NCBI GenBank assembly: GCA_013396755.1 | Contig: VWZF01001789.1 | Coordinates: 310,001-374,000 of the forward strand | DNA from: Sclerurus mexicanus | Taxonomy: Eukaryota > Chordata > Aves > Passeriformes > Furnariidae | Length of the DNA: 64,000 nt | Direction of reading: 5' to 3' | Shown here: positions 1 to 11,200 of the stretch, in pieces | Layout: the number at the start of each line of letters is the position of its first letter | How positions within the stretch are numbered: position 1 is the first letter of the stretch | The notes under the pieces: generated by a model | Seen by the model: only the letters and a program-made list of their open reading frames with translations | Databases searched by the model: none | Told to the model about the DNA's origin: nothing | Translations under genes and position numbers: made by a program

Positions 1-420
1 AGCAATATTCTAAGGACGACACAGAAAATAATCCATTGGTTTACACAATGATCATGAAAATACCGTGCTTAAGTAAAATCAACATAAACTGGTGCAGATG
101 AATCTTGAATATCTCTAGTCAGGTTATGCCATGATGAAATATATTCTGTGAAGTGCAAGTGCCATTGCACAAGGGTATTATTAATGCAAGTAGATGAAAA
201 TGGGTATTTCTGCAGATGAGAAATGTTCTATAGCTCTTTGGGGCAATTCTTGTTCTTACTATCCAACAGATACTACAAGAATGTATTTTCCAGAGAAGAT
301 GGGAATTGATTTTATCTTCAACTCCATAATGTTTTCCAATTTTCCAAACACTTCAACTAAATAAAGCTTACACGGCTTTCCATGGCTAAAATTATTTGTG
401 TGAATGTTTGTCTTTTTTGA
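1..420. other. AT-rich non-coding stretch, no gene seen
   Basis: No long reading frame, repeat family or RNA fold was recognised. The sequence is ordinary AT-rich vertebrate non-coding DNA leading into the G-run and tandem duplication that follow. Confidence 0.6.
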
Positions 421-441
421 AGGGGTGGGGGTGGGGGGGGC
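421..441 (+). other. G-run tract with G-quadruplex potential
   Basis: Runs of four, five and eight G separated by single T residues lie at about 422-425, 427-431 and 433-440. The eight-base run can supply two stacks, so four G-tracts are available for an intramolecular quadruplex on the plus strand. It directly abuts a perfect 31-bp tandem duplication. Folding is inferred from sequence only. Confidence 0.5.
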
Positions 442-503
442 GGTGTTGGTTTTTGCAGTTTTCTGAAAAAGAGGTGTTGGTTTTTGCAGTTTTCTGAAAA
501 AGA
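442..503. repeat. Perfect 2 x 31-bp tandem duplication
   Basis: Positions 442-472 and 473-503 are identical 31-base units beginning GGTGTTGG and ending GAAAAAGA. The lack of any mismatch suggests a recent replication-slippage event, possibly favoured by the adjacent G-run. A short reading frame on the minus strand across it merely repeats the same residues and is not considered a gene. Confidence 0.9.
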
Positions 504-1800
504 ACCACAAAAAATTATTTATTTAAGCTCTAACAGATTTTGCTGAATGGAGACAGGCTAAAAATTTAAAAAAATAAAAAAAGAATCAGCCTCTGCTGCC
601 ACTTGTAGAACAGTTTGCAGAGGCAGATTCATTATTTTTAGGTCACTACTGGTCAATAAAAGCCAATTTTGGTCAAGCAGTATCAGTTTTCTGTGTTAGT
701 AGGGTATTGTTAGGTAAATTATAGCTCATCTGTTTCTCTGAGGAGTCTACCCTAGTCCTCACTCCTATGGAGAACTAGGCATGTGCAAGGAACTGAAGGA
801 AAAAACCCCAACTGTTTTGAAAACAATAATTTTCCAAATAAAATAATTCCAATAGAATAATCTTGTAAAACAGGAAATCTTGAATATGTTCAAGTGATCA
901 CACTGCTCACTGGATTTTGCCATGAGACAATGCTTGATCTGAATCTTCAGGTCATCCTGTGGGGAGGTGAGTAGTAAATGCTGGCTTTTCTAATGCTGAT
1001 CTACTACTATTTCAGCATACTGGAACCTCAGAGGGAAAGCTAAAGTAATCATGTTTTACCTTCTGCACAAAAGAAGTTGTGAAGAATGCTGAAAAAGGGA
1101 GTTTGGTAAGGCTAAGAAAGCAGAGTCATTTTAAGAATCTGTCAAATAGCCTAAATATTCATACAATTTAGAAGCAACAGTACAAACTGAAAATCAAAGA
1201 AAGTTCATCCATAGCTTTTTACACCTACTGCTTTATGTAAAATCTTTTGGTCAAAAGAAAGCAAAGTAAAAAAAAGAAATTATGTGAAGTCAGTTGTCTC
1301 TTAGGACACTATTTTTTCAAGATTGACTCTGAAAAGCTGCAGTAACTATTCTTTATTTCTATGAATATCCATGTGTATTAACTGCACACAGGGAAGTGTT
1401 TTAGATTCCTAGTGTTTCCAGTCACGTGAAGTGAATAGGCAGATGAGACAACTGAGAATCTGAAGAATGTATACTCTGACCTAGTATTGGTCTTTTTAAG
1501 GGGCACCTTGGGAATTCCTAGATTGTTTTGTTCTCTGTCTGAGAAACTTGTGTGTTAGGAAAAGCCACTTTTCCCCTGAGTGCCTGAAAACCTCATAGAT
1601 GCAAGCTACATATCATGCCAGTACACTAGCTGAGCTGCTGGGAAAACAAGGCTAAACTTGTCCTTAGAATAGGTTACTGTGTGGAGAGTCAATAGGAGTC
1701 TGTCCACATGGTTATTCAGGATGGATCAAAGCCATGCAGATGTTTTTTTCTCACCTCAGACCTAAACTGAGCACTGTGCTCTGAAAGGGGAAAAGCTCAA
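504..1800. other. AT-rich non-coding stretch, no gene seen
   Basis: Only short chance reading frames are present. No retroelement tail, tRNA fold or CpG cluster was recognised. Confidence 0.55.
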
Positions 1801-1803
1801 GCT

Positions 1804-1911
1804 CTTGATGCTAGACTTGCCTTTCAGCTGTCCCATTGTGGACTGTGAGCCAGCACTGGTGGGTGCACTTCAGCAGGGCTCACCAGTGTGTGTCCTGAGC
1901 TTAGCATCAAG
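1804..1911. repeat. Nested inverted repeat (possible long hairpin)
   Basis: Outer arms CTTGATGCTA (1804-1813) and TAGCATCAAG (1902-1911) are perfect complements, and the outer stem can extend inwards through wobble pairs and CT/AG. Inside them, CACTGGTG (1854-1861) and CACCAGTG (1881-1888) form a second perfect 8-bp stem with a 19-base loop. The spacing is asymmetric, so this is not a classic miRNA precursor; it may be chance, a decayed palindromic element, or a structured RNA. Confidence 0.5.
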
Positions 1912-4080
1912 TCCAGGTGGCCATTTCAAATTAGAGCTATAACAAGCTGGTTACATGCAATGAGAATTTGCACAAGAATTTAGCAGGTTTGAGCCTTCTC
2001 TCAAGTTACCCTCACCTCACAGTGCAGGGCAGATGCAAATTCAGAGTGAGAGAGGATCAACAAAAAAAGCTGAGGGTATCATGTCAAATTATGAGTATGT
2101 CAGTTCAAACATTTCCCCTTTGTGACAAAGTGTAGCAAGACACAGAGAATTGAGCTACATGGTGTACAATAAAAAACTTACACTGTTCATGAAGAACAGC
2201 CTTTTTAATGTTCCCTCACTCTATCTGTTTTTTCTCCATACTGTTTTTTTGACCACTATATTGGAACTTATATTTCATTATCATTGCAGAGATTTACAAA
2301 TCTCTCTTTAGTTATTTAGAACCTGACAAACCATTTCAACTTTTTGTCCTAGGAATCTGCAAACCCTGTAAAGGAATAAAACCAGAACTGCATCTCACAA
2401 AATATTACTCTGTTTCTGTAATTTTTAAACTGAGCATCCCAATGGGAACCTCTATAATAGTCTTCATATAACAAGAAAAGAAAGCAGAAACCATAAAACC
2501 CCTTACCTGTTTAAGTATCTTCTATTGATCCTGCAGATAAGTTTATCAGAGAAATACAGAGTGTTTAAAATGATTGCTGGGTAAAGCACTGCACACCATA
2601 TTGCAACATAAATGGTCTCTAAACAGGCATCTTTGAGAATCAGTAGAGAAAAACAACAAGTTAGGAAAACTATTTTAAAATAATTTGTTTCTTCACTGAT
2701 GGAAGAGGTATTATTGCCCAAGAATGTTTTATTTCACCCTAATTATATTTTGTTTGATATCTGCAGCTGTTTTGGTAACAGGCTACTGCTATGTAAATCC
2801 AAGACAGTTCTTCATCTCATTTGAAACCCCAAAGCGCTCAAATATTGAAAGGAATTTTAGCTGATCATTACTTACAATCATTGAATTTTTCAGAGGAATA
2901 TGAAAAGAAAAGCTCATATTTCTGAATACTATCAATTACATAGACTCTGTTCATCCTCAGTGTACCTCAAAAATGTGTATAAATAGAATAAAGTATGTAT
3001 TGGCATTACAGTGTTTGAAAGTTGTGTAGATCTGTGATTGTATGTGACCAGAAATATCTTTGATTTGAAATGTTCATAGAACATACGAGTGAAAATTGTT
3101 TTTTTCCCTTTGTCTTTGAATTTCAATTTTACTTTAGAACAGATGTGAAGTTACCTCTTCAGCAACTTTTCAACTAAACCATTTTGGCTGACATAGAAGA
3201 ACAAAAAGAGGATGCATTTCTGCAAAAAAAGAAATGTTGCATAATCATCTTACAATGTCTTTGGCGGTAGCTGTCCATGTTACAGTGCTACATTGCATAA
3301 TACACATAATGATGAAGTGAAGGAAATTTTAATTAAATATTGACTCATGGATGGCCACCAGAAGTGGCAAACAGCAAACATTGGTATTTATACTGGAATA
3401 TAATCATCAATTTCAGGCAAGATAGTAAAGTAAACAACATGGTGTCAAAAACCACAAGGGCCTTTAAAATGCATGAACAATAAGTGATGGCTTCCTGCTG
3501 CTCTCTACAAATTACTAATGAACAAAACAGAGCAGTTTGCTTTCTTCTACTGTGAAGGAAAATCTTCCCTTTAGTAATCTTAGGAAGGGTTACAATTTGT
3601 TTGGAGAGGAAACAAGGGAAGTCAAATGCTTTCCTTCAAATAAACCTAACTTATAAAGATACAATGTTAATCAGAGATTAGAAAGTTAATTAAGTTTTAC
3701 ACTTTGGAAATAGGTAAGGATTCAAAAGAATAATCCACAAACTTTTATCTGTAATTGCTACAGATTTTTATCAGGTAAACTCCTCAGGAAACTGTAACTC
3801 TGCTTTAATGCCACACCAGCTTAATGGGACTAGGTTGTAGCTAAATTGAACATTAGAAGTCTTAAAATGGGCACCTCTACCAAAGGAGTTCATTAGACGC
3901 AGTTTTAGACTATATGGTTCTTCCCAGCTTTCCACTCCTCCAGCTGAATGTCACAGTCTTTGGTCTAACACACTGCAATCCCTATGCATGAACCAACTTA
4001 ATCCTGAAGTAAATTCTACTGTAGCGTCAGCAGGAAGAATGAATGTTATTTTCTGCCCTACAGTTCCCCCTGCAGTTGAA
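1912..4080. other. Non-coding stretch, no gene seen
   Basis: A minus-strand 72-codon frame at 2503-2721 is hydrophobic and is followed by a donor-like GTAAGG, but it matches no protein I recognise. No recognisable repeat was found. The stretch at 3240-3370 has moderately complex, TAATTA-containing sequence but nothing decisive. Confidence 0.5.
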
Positions 4081-4082
4081 CA

Positions 4083-4155
4083 AATATATAGCCTAATTGA
4101 CCACAGAGGTATGAGAGGCAGGTTTGATTCCTGCCCTCTATTCTCAAATTTCCCA
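4083..4155 (+). repeat. tRNA-like fragment, possible degenerate tRNA-derived SINE
   Basis: TAGCCTAATTG fits the RNA polymerase III A-box consensus (TRGYNNARNNG), and 21 bases further on GGTTTGATTCC fits the B box (GGTTCGANTCC) with one mismatch. The B box lies in a perfect T-arm-like stem, GCAGG-TTTGATT-CCTGC. The A-to-B distance is about 12 bases shorter than in an intact tRNA and no matching acceptor stem is visible, so this is not a working tRNA gene. Order and motifs resemble the tRNA-related head of MIR/CORE-type SINEs. Chance similarity remains possible. Confidence 0.35.
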
Positions 4156-4179
4156 CCCACTGCCACTCATAACCAATAA

Positions 4180-5326
4180 GTTTTTGCAAAGGGAGAGCAC
4201 CACCGAAAATAAAAGGACTGTTCTTGTTCCTCTTTGGAAAGAATGAACCGCAAGATTTGGTCGGTGAATTTCAATCTGCAATAGATGTTCAAATCTCTCA
4301 TCCTCAAGTTCTTAAAATCCAGTCTTCCTTCATTCATGGTTGCCTATGTTATCTTCTCCATCCTGCCATGCTAGTTGCAATGATTCCCTTTACAAGGTTC
4401 TCAAGCCTCTTCATTACTAAGCAGTGAGTAAATGTTATTAATCCCTGAGTTAAAAATTTGGTTTAATACGTAGGTTTATGAAATTAAAAGTTCTTTTGTC
4501 GATGAAGCGAAATAAAAAAGAAAAAAAGAGCTGCAATGATATTAACATGTACTCCTGAAAATCCTGAAATTAACTTCTGGGAGTTGATAACTTCCATTCA
4601 CAAAAGAAGACATCTGAAGTTATTAAAATAATATTCATCATCTGGAAATAAATGGTATATTGGGGAAACAGATTAAAGCTAGAATATTTAAACTTTTACA
4701 CATTTTTAATAAAAGAAGCCTCATACATTTTGAACACATTTAAGAATATTCTTCAGAGAGTGCTTCAAAACTACATTTAGGGAATGATCTGGAAAGAAAT
4801 ACAACTTGGATCTTTGCCAAACAACTGTAAAGTACAAAGACCTCAGGACTCAGAATTCAAATTGTTTTCTGTCAAATTTTCAATCCTTCCTCTTTCTCTT
4901 AAATAAATGGGCAGATCATGAGTAAATGTAAGTATACAAAAGCACATTCAATTGCATGCAGAACTGATAAAAGAATGTGAAAAAATATGAGGACTTAAAA
5001 TCCATGGAAAAAAAATTCATTAAAAAGATACAGTCTGTTATTTGCCTAAAATATTCCAATTCATTGCATATGAGAAATAGCAAATGCTGGAACTACAGAG
5101 GTTTATATGACCACAGAAACTTTGTGCCAATGTATGAAAAGGCTATGATGTAGTACCAGTATAATAAGGACTTCAGATGAGATTTTGAACACAAGCAGCT
5201 ACAAATGTTTACCTTATGTCTAAATCAATGTTACAATAATGAGCAAAATAGAAATATTTTTCTTTCTATAAAGCATTTTCTACAGCAATTAATAAGCACA
5301 ATGGAGAAAAAACTTTAAAGTTCCGA
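4180..5326. other. AT-rich non-coding stretch, no gene seen
   Basis: No recognisable repeat family or coding similarity. The sequence is strongly A/T biased. Confidence 0.55.
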
Positions 5327-5370
5327 TGGAAGTCTTTAATTTTTTCAGTGGAAGTCTTTGATTTTCTGTG
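5327..5370. repeat. Imperfect 2 x 22-bp tandem duplication
   Basis: Two copies of a unit beginning TGGAAGTCTTT lie at 5327-5348 and 5349-5370, differing at a few positions. This looks like an old slippage duplication. Confidence 0.7.
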
Positions 5371-5589
5371 GTGATTATTTTCTTCAGCTGTCAGGGATCA
5401 CCTTTATTCTCAAACACTTTTCAAAAATGATAGAAATTGGCCTTGAAAGGATGCCATCCAGCTCTTTCAGCATCCTGGTTGTATTCCATTGGCTGTCATA
5501 GACTAGTGTATGTCAATTGTTTCTAAGAAATACATAAATAGATCCTTGTCCACTGCTAGTGGTTCTTCTGGAATCTTTTTTCCTTAAGC

Positions 5590-5782
5590 ACAGGGGCCTG
5601 GAAGACTGAAGGAAAGATGGCATCTCAGCCTTATTCAGTATCTGAGAATGCTTCAAGAAGAGACTGAGAACTGGGACTGGTTAGCCTGGAGAAGAAAAAA
5701 TTTGCAGGGAGCTTATCTGTGTGTAACTGGCTGGTGGGGGTGGAGGGAATAAGTAAGAGAGAGTCATTCTCTTTTTGGTAGT
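5590..5782 (+). mobile_element. CR1 LINE fragment (ORF2 region, degraded)
   Basis: The segment starts with AGGGGCCTGGA, passes through GAACTGGGACTGGTTAGCC followed by TGGAGAAG, and continues with TCTGTGTGTAACTGG and GGGAGTCATT-like sequence. These are, in order, the well-known CR1 ORF2 nucleotide landmarks (the 'LFSLEKRR...YKYL' region) upstream of the 3' end. The reading frame is destroyed by indels, including an apparent insertion after the first landmark, so the copy is old. The 3' tail is missing: the fragment is truncated at both ends. It is in the same orientation as the CR1 tail at 8.1 kb but too far away to be the same insertion with confidence. Confidence 0.72.
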
Positions 5783-8090
5783 TATATAGATTATATGTGA
5801 ATAAATAGACTGGAATGGTTAAGCTTGTATAAGGGAAGGGTGGACCATAACATATGAATAGTACCATCAGATATTTGGTGAAAGAAAAGACAAGACTTTG
5901 GTGTACAACTTAATTTAAAACATTTCTTACTCTGTTACCTCCCAAGTCCCCTCATCTGTTTACTTGTCCATGATAGCAGCATCCCTCCAAACAACAGCAA
6001 CACCTGATGTAAGGCAGGCAGGGATTTTTATTCAGCGGATATGTAAATTTTATGTTGATGAAGATTTTTATAGTGCATGTCTGGGGATATCTGGCTTGTA
6101 CTTTTCAAGTTCCCATGGCAGACAGAGTCTTGCTGAGCAGACTAGTCTGCTTTAATCTTGGGCTCAGCAATTTGCCAAGGATTACATGATTTAGACTGCA
6201 TTCATAAGTAAATGAGAACCTGATGAGACACTTTCACTTTTATGTCACTTAGAATAAGGAGGTAAAGGATCTCAAGATAAGTCCATATATTTGGAAAACT
6301 ACAGGCAAAATCTTTGACTTTCTTTTGAAAAGTATCCTCTGACAGTCATAGAGGGTAGTAGTACCCTATAGAGCACAGAGGTATGAGAGAAAAGCAGGTG
6401 GGAAAGATGCAAAGACATCTGAAACAGAATTTCATTAAGGTATTTGTCAGGCCAGAGGGAAATAAAGATGAAAATGAAAAAACAATGTGTTTTACTGTGA
6501 AGTTGTGGTAGGATTAAAAAAAAAAAAAATATATGGCATTCTTTGAAACTATTCATAAAGATAAGCAGCAGTAGGCTTTGTTAAAACTGTGGGTTTGGGA
6601 TTATACAAAGAAGCCCAAACCAAACCGATTAACAACAAACGTGTCCCACAACAGGGGTAAACTGGTGCAGGAAAAAGTAACTTATCCTTGAAAAAATAAA
6701 CCATACAAACAGATGCATGCAATCTGTAGTATTAAAGTCATTGCACCACCTCTTTGCAAGACTTTTCTTCATGATTTATCAACCTTTCATAGATATATAT
6801 ACAAGTGATATATAGTATGATTGTTCGTAAAGATGGTAAACAAATTTGTCAGAAATTAGCATACACAAATATGTCTGAGATGTCTAAGACTCAGAAATTA
6901 GACTTATTGATAGAATTCTAGCTTGGCAAAGTAGTGGGGAGCTGACAACTTGTACCTGAATGGAAGAGGCACTGGCAAACAAAGACATTTGGTTGTATTG
7001 TTAGCTGACTTGCTTGCTATCCAATAATGCCAGGATCATATAAAAGCCTGACCAGCAGTTGTCATTTGTCATGCAAAATGCTGCTGGTAAGAGGATTTTT
7101 GAGGAGCAGTAGCATGGATTTTTATATATGACAAACTTTATGGTCCCAGCAGAACTGTTGGTTCAGCCATTTGCTAGGGCAGCTGAAGAATAAATGATGC
7201 TGTATATGTGTGTATATGTATACTCAGTGAATAGCAAGGTTGGTTTGTAGAACAAGCTGATCTGTTCTGGAGATATAAGATACTATGTATTTGGCAGTGA
7301 AAGCAAGATACCAGTTCCAGGTCACCCCTGTGTACTCAGCTCTTCCCTAGGATTCTTGTAGTTACCTACATTTGACATGCAGTTTTGGCTACTAGAAATT
7401 CTATGTATTCCTGAAATATCTGGGTTTTATTTTAGCCAGCTTTTGTATTCTTTTTCAACCTACTCACCCATTTTCTTTGCTGATGAACAGACTCTCTGCA
7501 CAGTGGCCTGGCAAGTATCTTTGGAGTTTTTGGCTTGTGCATAATTTTACAGGGAAAGTTGTATAATAGATTATTATGTAATTCAGCATGTGGTTCCAAA
7601 TCTATGAAAAAATAGATTGTCACACAAAACTTTTGCAAGAAGTTAGAAGACAATCTTCTCTGAGTGCGATTTAGATGACTTGCTAGAATCAGTAGTTTAT
7701 TTCTCTAGGCAGTACTTTAACGGCATATTAGCTAGTGATAAACTTGACACAATTTGAAGTGTTTATCTGAAATATACCATGTGGGACCGTTAAGCCTGTC
7801 TACACAACTGATCCTATCTTTGGTGTTCCTTAATAGTCTTGCTTGGTAGCTCACTGTTGAAATGTCAATTTTCATTTCAGATACTTCTCCTGAAGTGCTC
7901 AGGCTTCTCTGCTACCTTAATTCTTACAGGCCAGGTATCTTAAAGTGGATAATTTATAAACTCTACAGGCCACACAGAAAATGTTCGTTTGCTGACTCTC
8001 ACTTCACAAGCGTTTGTTTTCTCTCTAGGTCTAAGTTAGGATCAGGAGAAACAAAAGCTTTACAGTTCACTTAAGAATCTTTCCTGAAGG
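5783..8090. other. Non-coding stretch, no gene seen
   Basis: Contains a short A-run followed by TATATG near 6517-6535 and an alternating TATATGTG patch at about 7200-7224. The block at 6000-6215 is fairly complex sequence and could be conserved non-coding DNA, but no specific motif set supports this. No coding similarity was recognised. Confidence 0.5.
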
Positions 8091-8203
8091 CATTCAAGGC
8101 AGGGTGGGATGGCTCCCTGACTACCCTGGTCTAGTGGTAAGTGGAACTAGATAATCTTTATGGTCCCTTCTAACCCTTACCATTCTATGACTCTATGATT
8201 TTC
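8091..8203 (+). mobile_element. CR1 LINE 3' end, 5'-truncated
   Basis: Starts with ATTCAAGGCAGGGTGGGATG, continues through CTGGTCTAGTGG and GGAACTAGATAATCTTTATG, then GGTCCCTTCTAACCC, and ends with the diagnostic CATTCTATGACTCTATGATT tail. This is the plus-strand 3' end of a bird CR1. Relative to the usual consensus about 25 bases (the 'tgtccctgcccatggcaggggg' part) are missing between the second and third landmarks. It has no coding capacity. Confidence 0.93.
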
Positions 8204-11200
8204 TAATATATTTTCTTTGAGAGAAAAGTGGCTACAGCAGTATTTCCTGTCTTTCAATTTCTATTTCATCAGACTATTGGGACATGGGAGCTGAGGTAGC
8301 TTTTCAAATGAAGACAACACAAGTGTCAATGTTAAATACTTTAAATAATACTTTTTAATGGCTCTTTTCAGTCAGACAATTAATTTTCTTGTATACAGAC
8401 AAAAATGGTGCTTTTGGCAACAAACAGGTTAGGAAGATGTCTTTTTCCAATATACAAATTTTGTTTGATTCAAAGCAGAGGAGAACACTACAGATTGTAA
8501 AGAAGACAAAATTTCAGGGGACCTGTTGCTTATATGAGGGAAGAGACACTATTTGCAGTAAACGTTGTAAGGTAACAAAATCATACAAACTGTTTACTGT
8601 GTGAAAAAAAAACAGATGATGGAGATACAGATAAGGCTGAAAAATGGTTTTAATGGAGGAAAGATTCATAGCCAGTAGTGAAAATCACAACAAAAATTAT
8701 TCAACTGCGAAGTAACAGAGATAAAAGCTGTGGTTTACAGCAGACTGTGGTGTAGGAGGGATACACAATTCACCTGAATCTGAAAATGAGCATAACTGGG
8801 ATGATAATACTGTAATAAATGTTATTTTCTTTCTTTATAATATGAACTCACCTAGGTAGCATTTCCATGAGTTTTTAATCCCACAGGCCATTTGATGACA
8901 TGCATAATGCTTGCCAAGGAGACTGTAGACAAAAAGAAGGTGTATAGAAAGTGAAAAGAACATAATTTTTTTGTATTAAACAGCTACAAAAATTATGACT
9001 CAGACTAGGTACTGGAGACAAAATTCACCACTCCTGTTGCACACAAGTCTGAGCAGCCACAGCTGTATTTAAAACAACTTCAGCAAAGACTGAAGAAAAG
9101 ATTTTTTTATCTTCTTCCACAGAAGTATATTCATGTAATTTCTTCTTTCAAATTTCCATTTAAAGAAATACCTTTTTAATTGGTGTAATCTTTTGAAGCA
9201 GAACTTTTTTCACTTTTTAAACAATAACAAGTGAACAGAGTTGGAATGTGTAGATGTGCGTCAGTTATTTTTCCTCACCTAGTGCCTCAGTTATGTGTAC
9301 AGGGTATAGAATGAAAAGCAATCATGCAAAGGACAAAACAGGAGTTGCTGAAGATATATATCTTTTGCACTAATTTGCACCAGAGAATAGTTGATTAACT
9401 CTACCTAACATTTTTTATAATCTCCTGGTTAGTCTCTTTTTTTTTTTTCTCCCCTTCTCTTTGCTCTTGGTAATGCAAATTCATTCTTTAGTCAGAGCTA
9501 AGAAGCTAAAAAGATTTAGGTCATGATTAAATGCTCCAGTACCAATGACTATCAGTAGATGTAAACCTATGAAAAGGATTCAGTTTCTCAGTTAACTATG
9601 AGGATATCTGATTCCACAGCCTATTTTCATTCACTTTAGAGACATTCAGTGGAAACAACATCATTCCATAGCAAAGCATACTAGCCACTGTGAAGAAGAT
9701 TAACTCTATCCCAGCCAAAACTAGCACAACTGGATATTAAATAATGGCATTACAATATTTTTTTTTCTTTAACTAATCATGAATAAGGTGTTTGTCTAGG
9801 ATGGGTTTGTCAATAAGTTGAAACAAACTGAATTAAACAGAATGCTCATAGCTTAATCAGGGGCTGATAAAATGCCTATGTCTTAACCTCTTTCACTGAT
9901 AAGGACAAATCAGAATGGCTATTTACTCAATTGTTACTACTGAATACAATTTCCTATGTGCTTAGCCAAAAAAAAAAAAATATATATATTCTACATAATT
10001 CTTTCAAATGGTGTACATTATTAATAAAGATGGGAATCAGAAGTCACTAAACCATAAAAACTGACAAATCACATCTTGAAAAACAGAAATGTTTAGGTAC
10101 CTAAATAGATCCTTTCATATGGGCCAACACATGCACAGCATCTTAATATCTAGGTTAATTTCAAATTCTATCATTATTAAAAAAAAAACAAACAAAAAAG
10201 AGGTGCTTAAGCCATCACCACATATTGCTGACACTACAGTAGAAAAAGCAGCTATGGCAGCTCCCTACTGTTAGAAAACAGAGAGGTATGCCTGTTTTCC
10301 ACCCTCACTGATAACTCCTCATCAATGTGAAGAGAATCGTTCTCCTCAAATTTCACTTTTTCAGGATTCCCCAAGTGGCTGAAACTAGGCTAGAGAACTC
10401 ATGATGGAAGAAAGGGGTGTGTAAAAAGATGATTTCCAAGCTTCCTTGTGGTGTGATGACAAGTTTGTTCAATTTCTTAATCTGCTTCTACATTTTACAT
10501 GATACAGATGCTGTATTAAAAATACAATGCTATTATAAACTCATAACCCTGGTCATGTTCTGCCCTCAACAGGACACATTTTCCTTAGGCCTCCACAGAT
10601 CATACTAATTAGGTGACAGGTATTCAGTAGTATCACCAAAGACATGAAACCTGAATTGGCTGTTCAGCCTCTGCAGTCTTGAATCAAATCAATGGTTAAT
10701 TGGAGTGGGGTGTATGGTGATCTCACTAATTAAAATGTATTGCTAGTCCTTCAAGTGTGGCAATAAATGGCTTCAAAACACCTTGCACTTCTTTTTCTTT
10801 AATAATTGTCACTAGGTTTCTGCCATAACAAAGATTTCCTGGAAAAGTTTCCATGAATACAATTTTTGAGATGCTGTGACAAATGCCAATGAGGTACAGA
10901 TGTAGCCCTTGCTTGACCTAGGAAACGTCCAGCTATTTTATGAAGATTAGCTAGCTGTACCATAGCCTTGAAAATTTATGTGAGTTTCCTAGGAACAATT
11001 CTGTTTATTATTGTCAGCGCATTCTCAGTCATCCAAACAAGTTGCTGGAAGATAGAGCCTTTGGTCTGCATAGATGCTAAGGTATCCCAGAAAGAACAAG
11101 TGCTTCCAAATTATTAGTGATGCATTCACAGGAGAGATGGAGTGGATCCCTAGTCATGGTCTTTAGTGTTGTGCATTGTTTAAATGGGTTCCAGTACGAT

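Noticed and set aside
2033..2040. Perfect POU octamer ATGCAAAT
   Set aside because: An 8-base motif is expected about twice in 64 kb by chance and has no supporting context.
2503..2721. Hydrophobic minus-strand frame of 72 codons followed by a GTAAGG donor-like site
   Set aside because: Considered as a membrane-protein exon, but the peptide is unrecognised and hydrophobic frames are common in AT-rich DNA. No paired exon was found.
4083..4155. A functional tRNA gene
   Set aside because: A-to-B box spacing is too short and the acceptor stem does not pair; kept only as a tRNA-like relic.
3985..4180. A nuclear copy of mitochondrial DNA
   Set aside because: The T-arm suggested a mitochondrial tRNA, but no neighbouring mitochondrial gene order or tRNA sequence fits.
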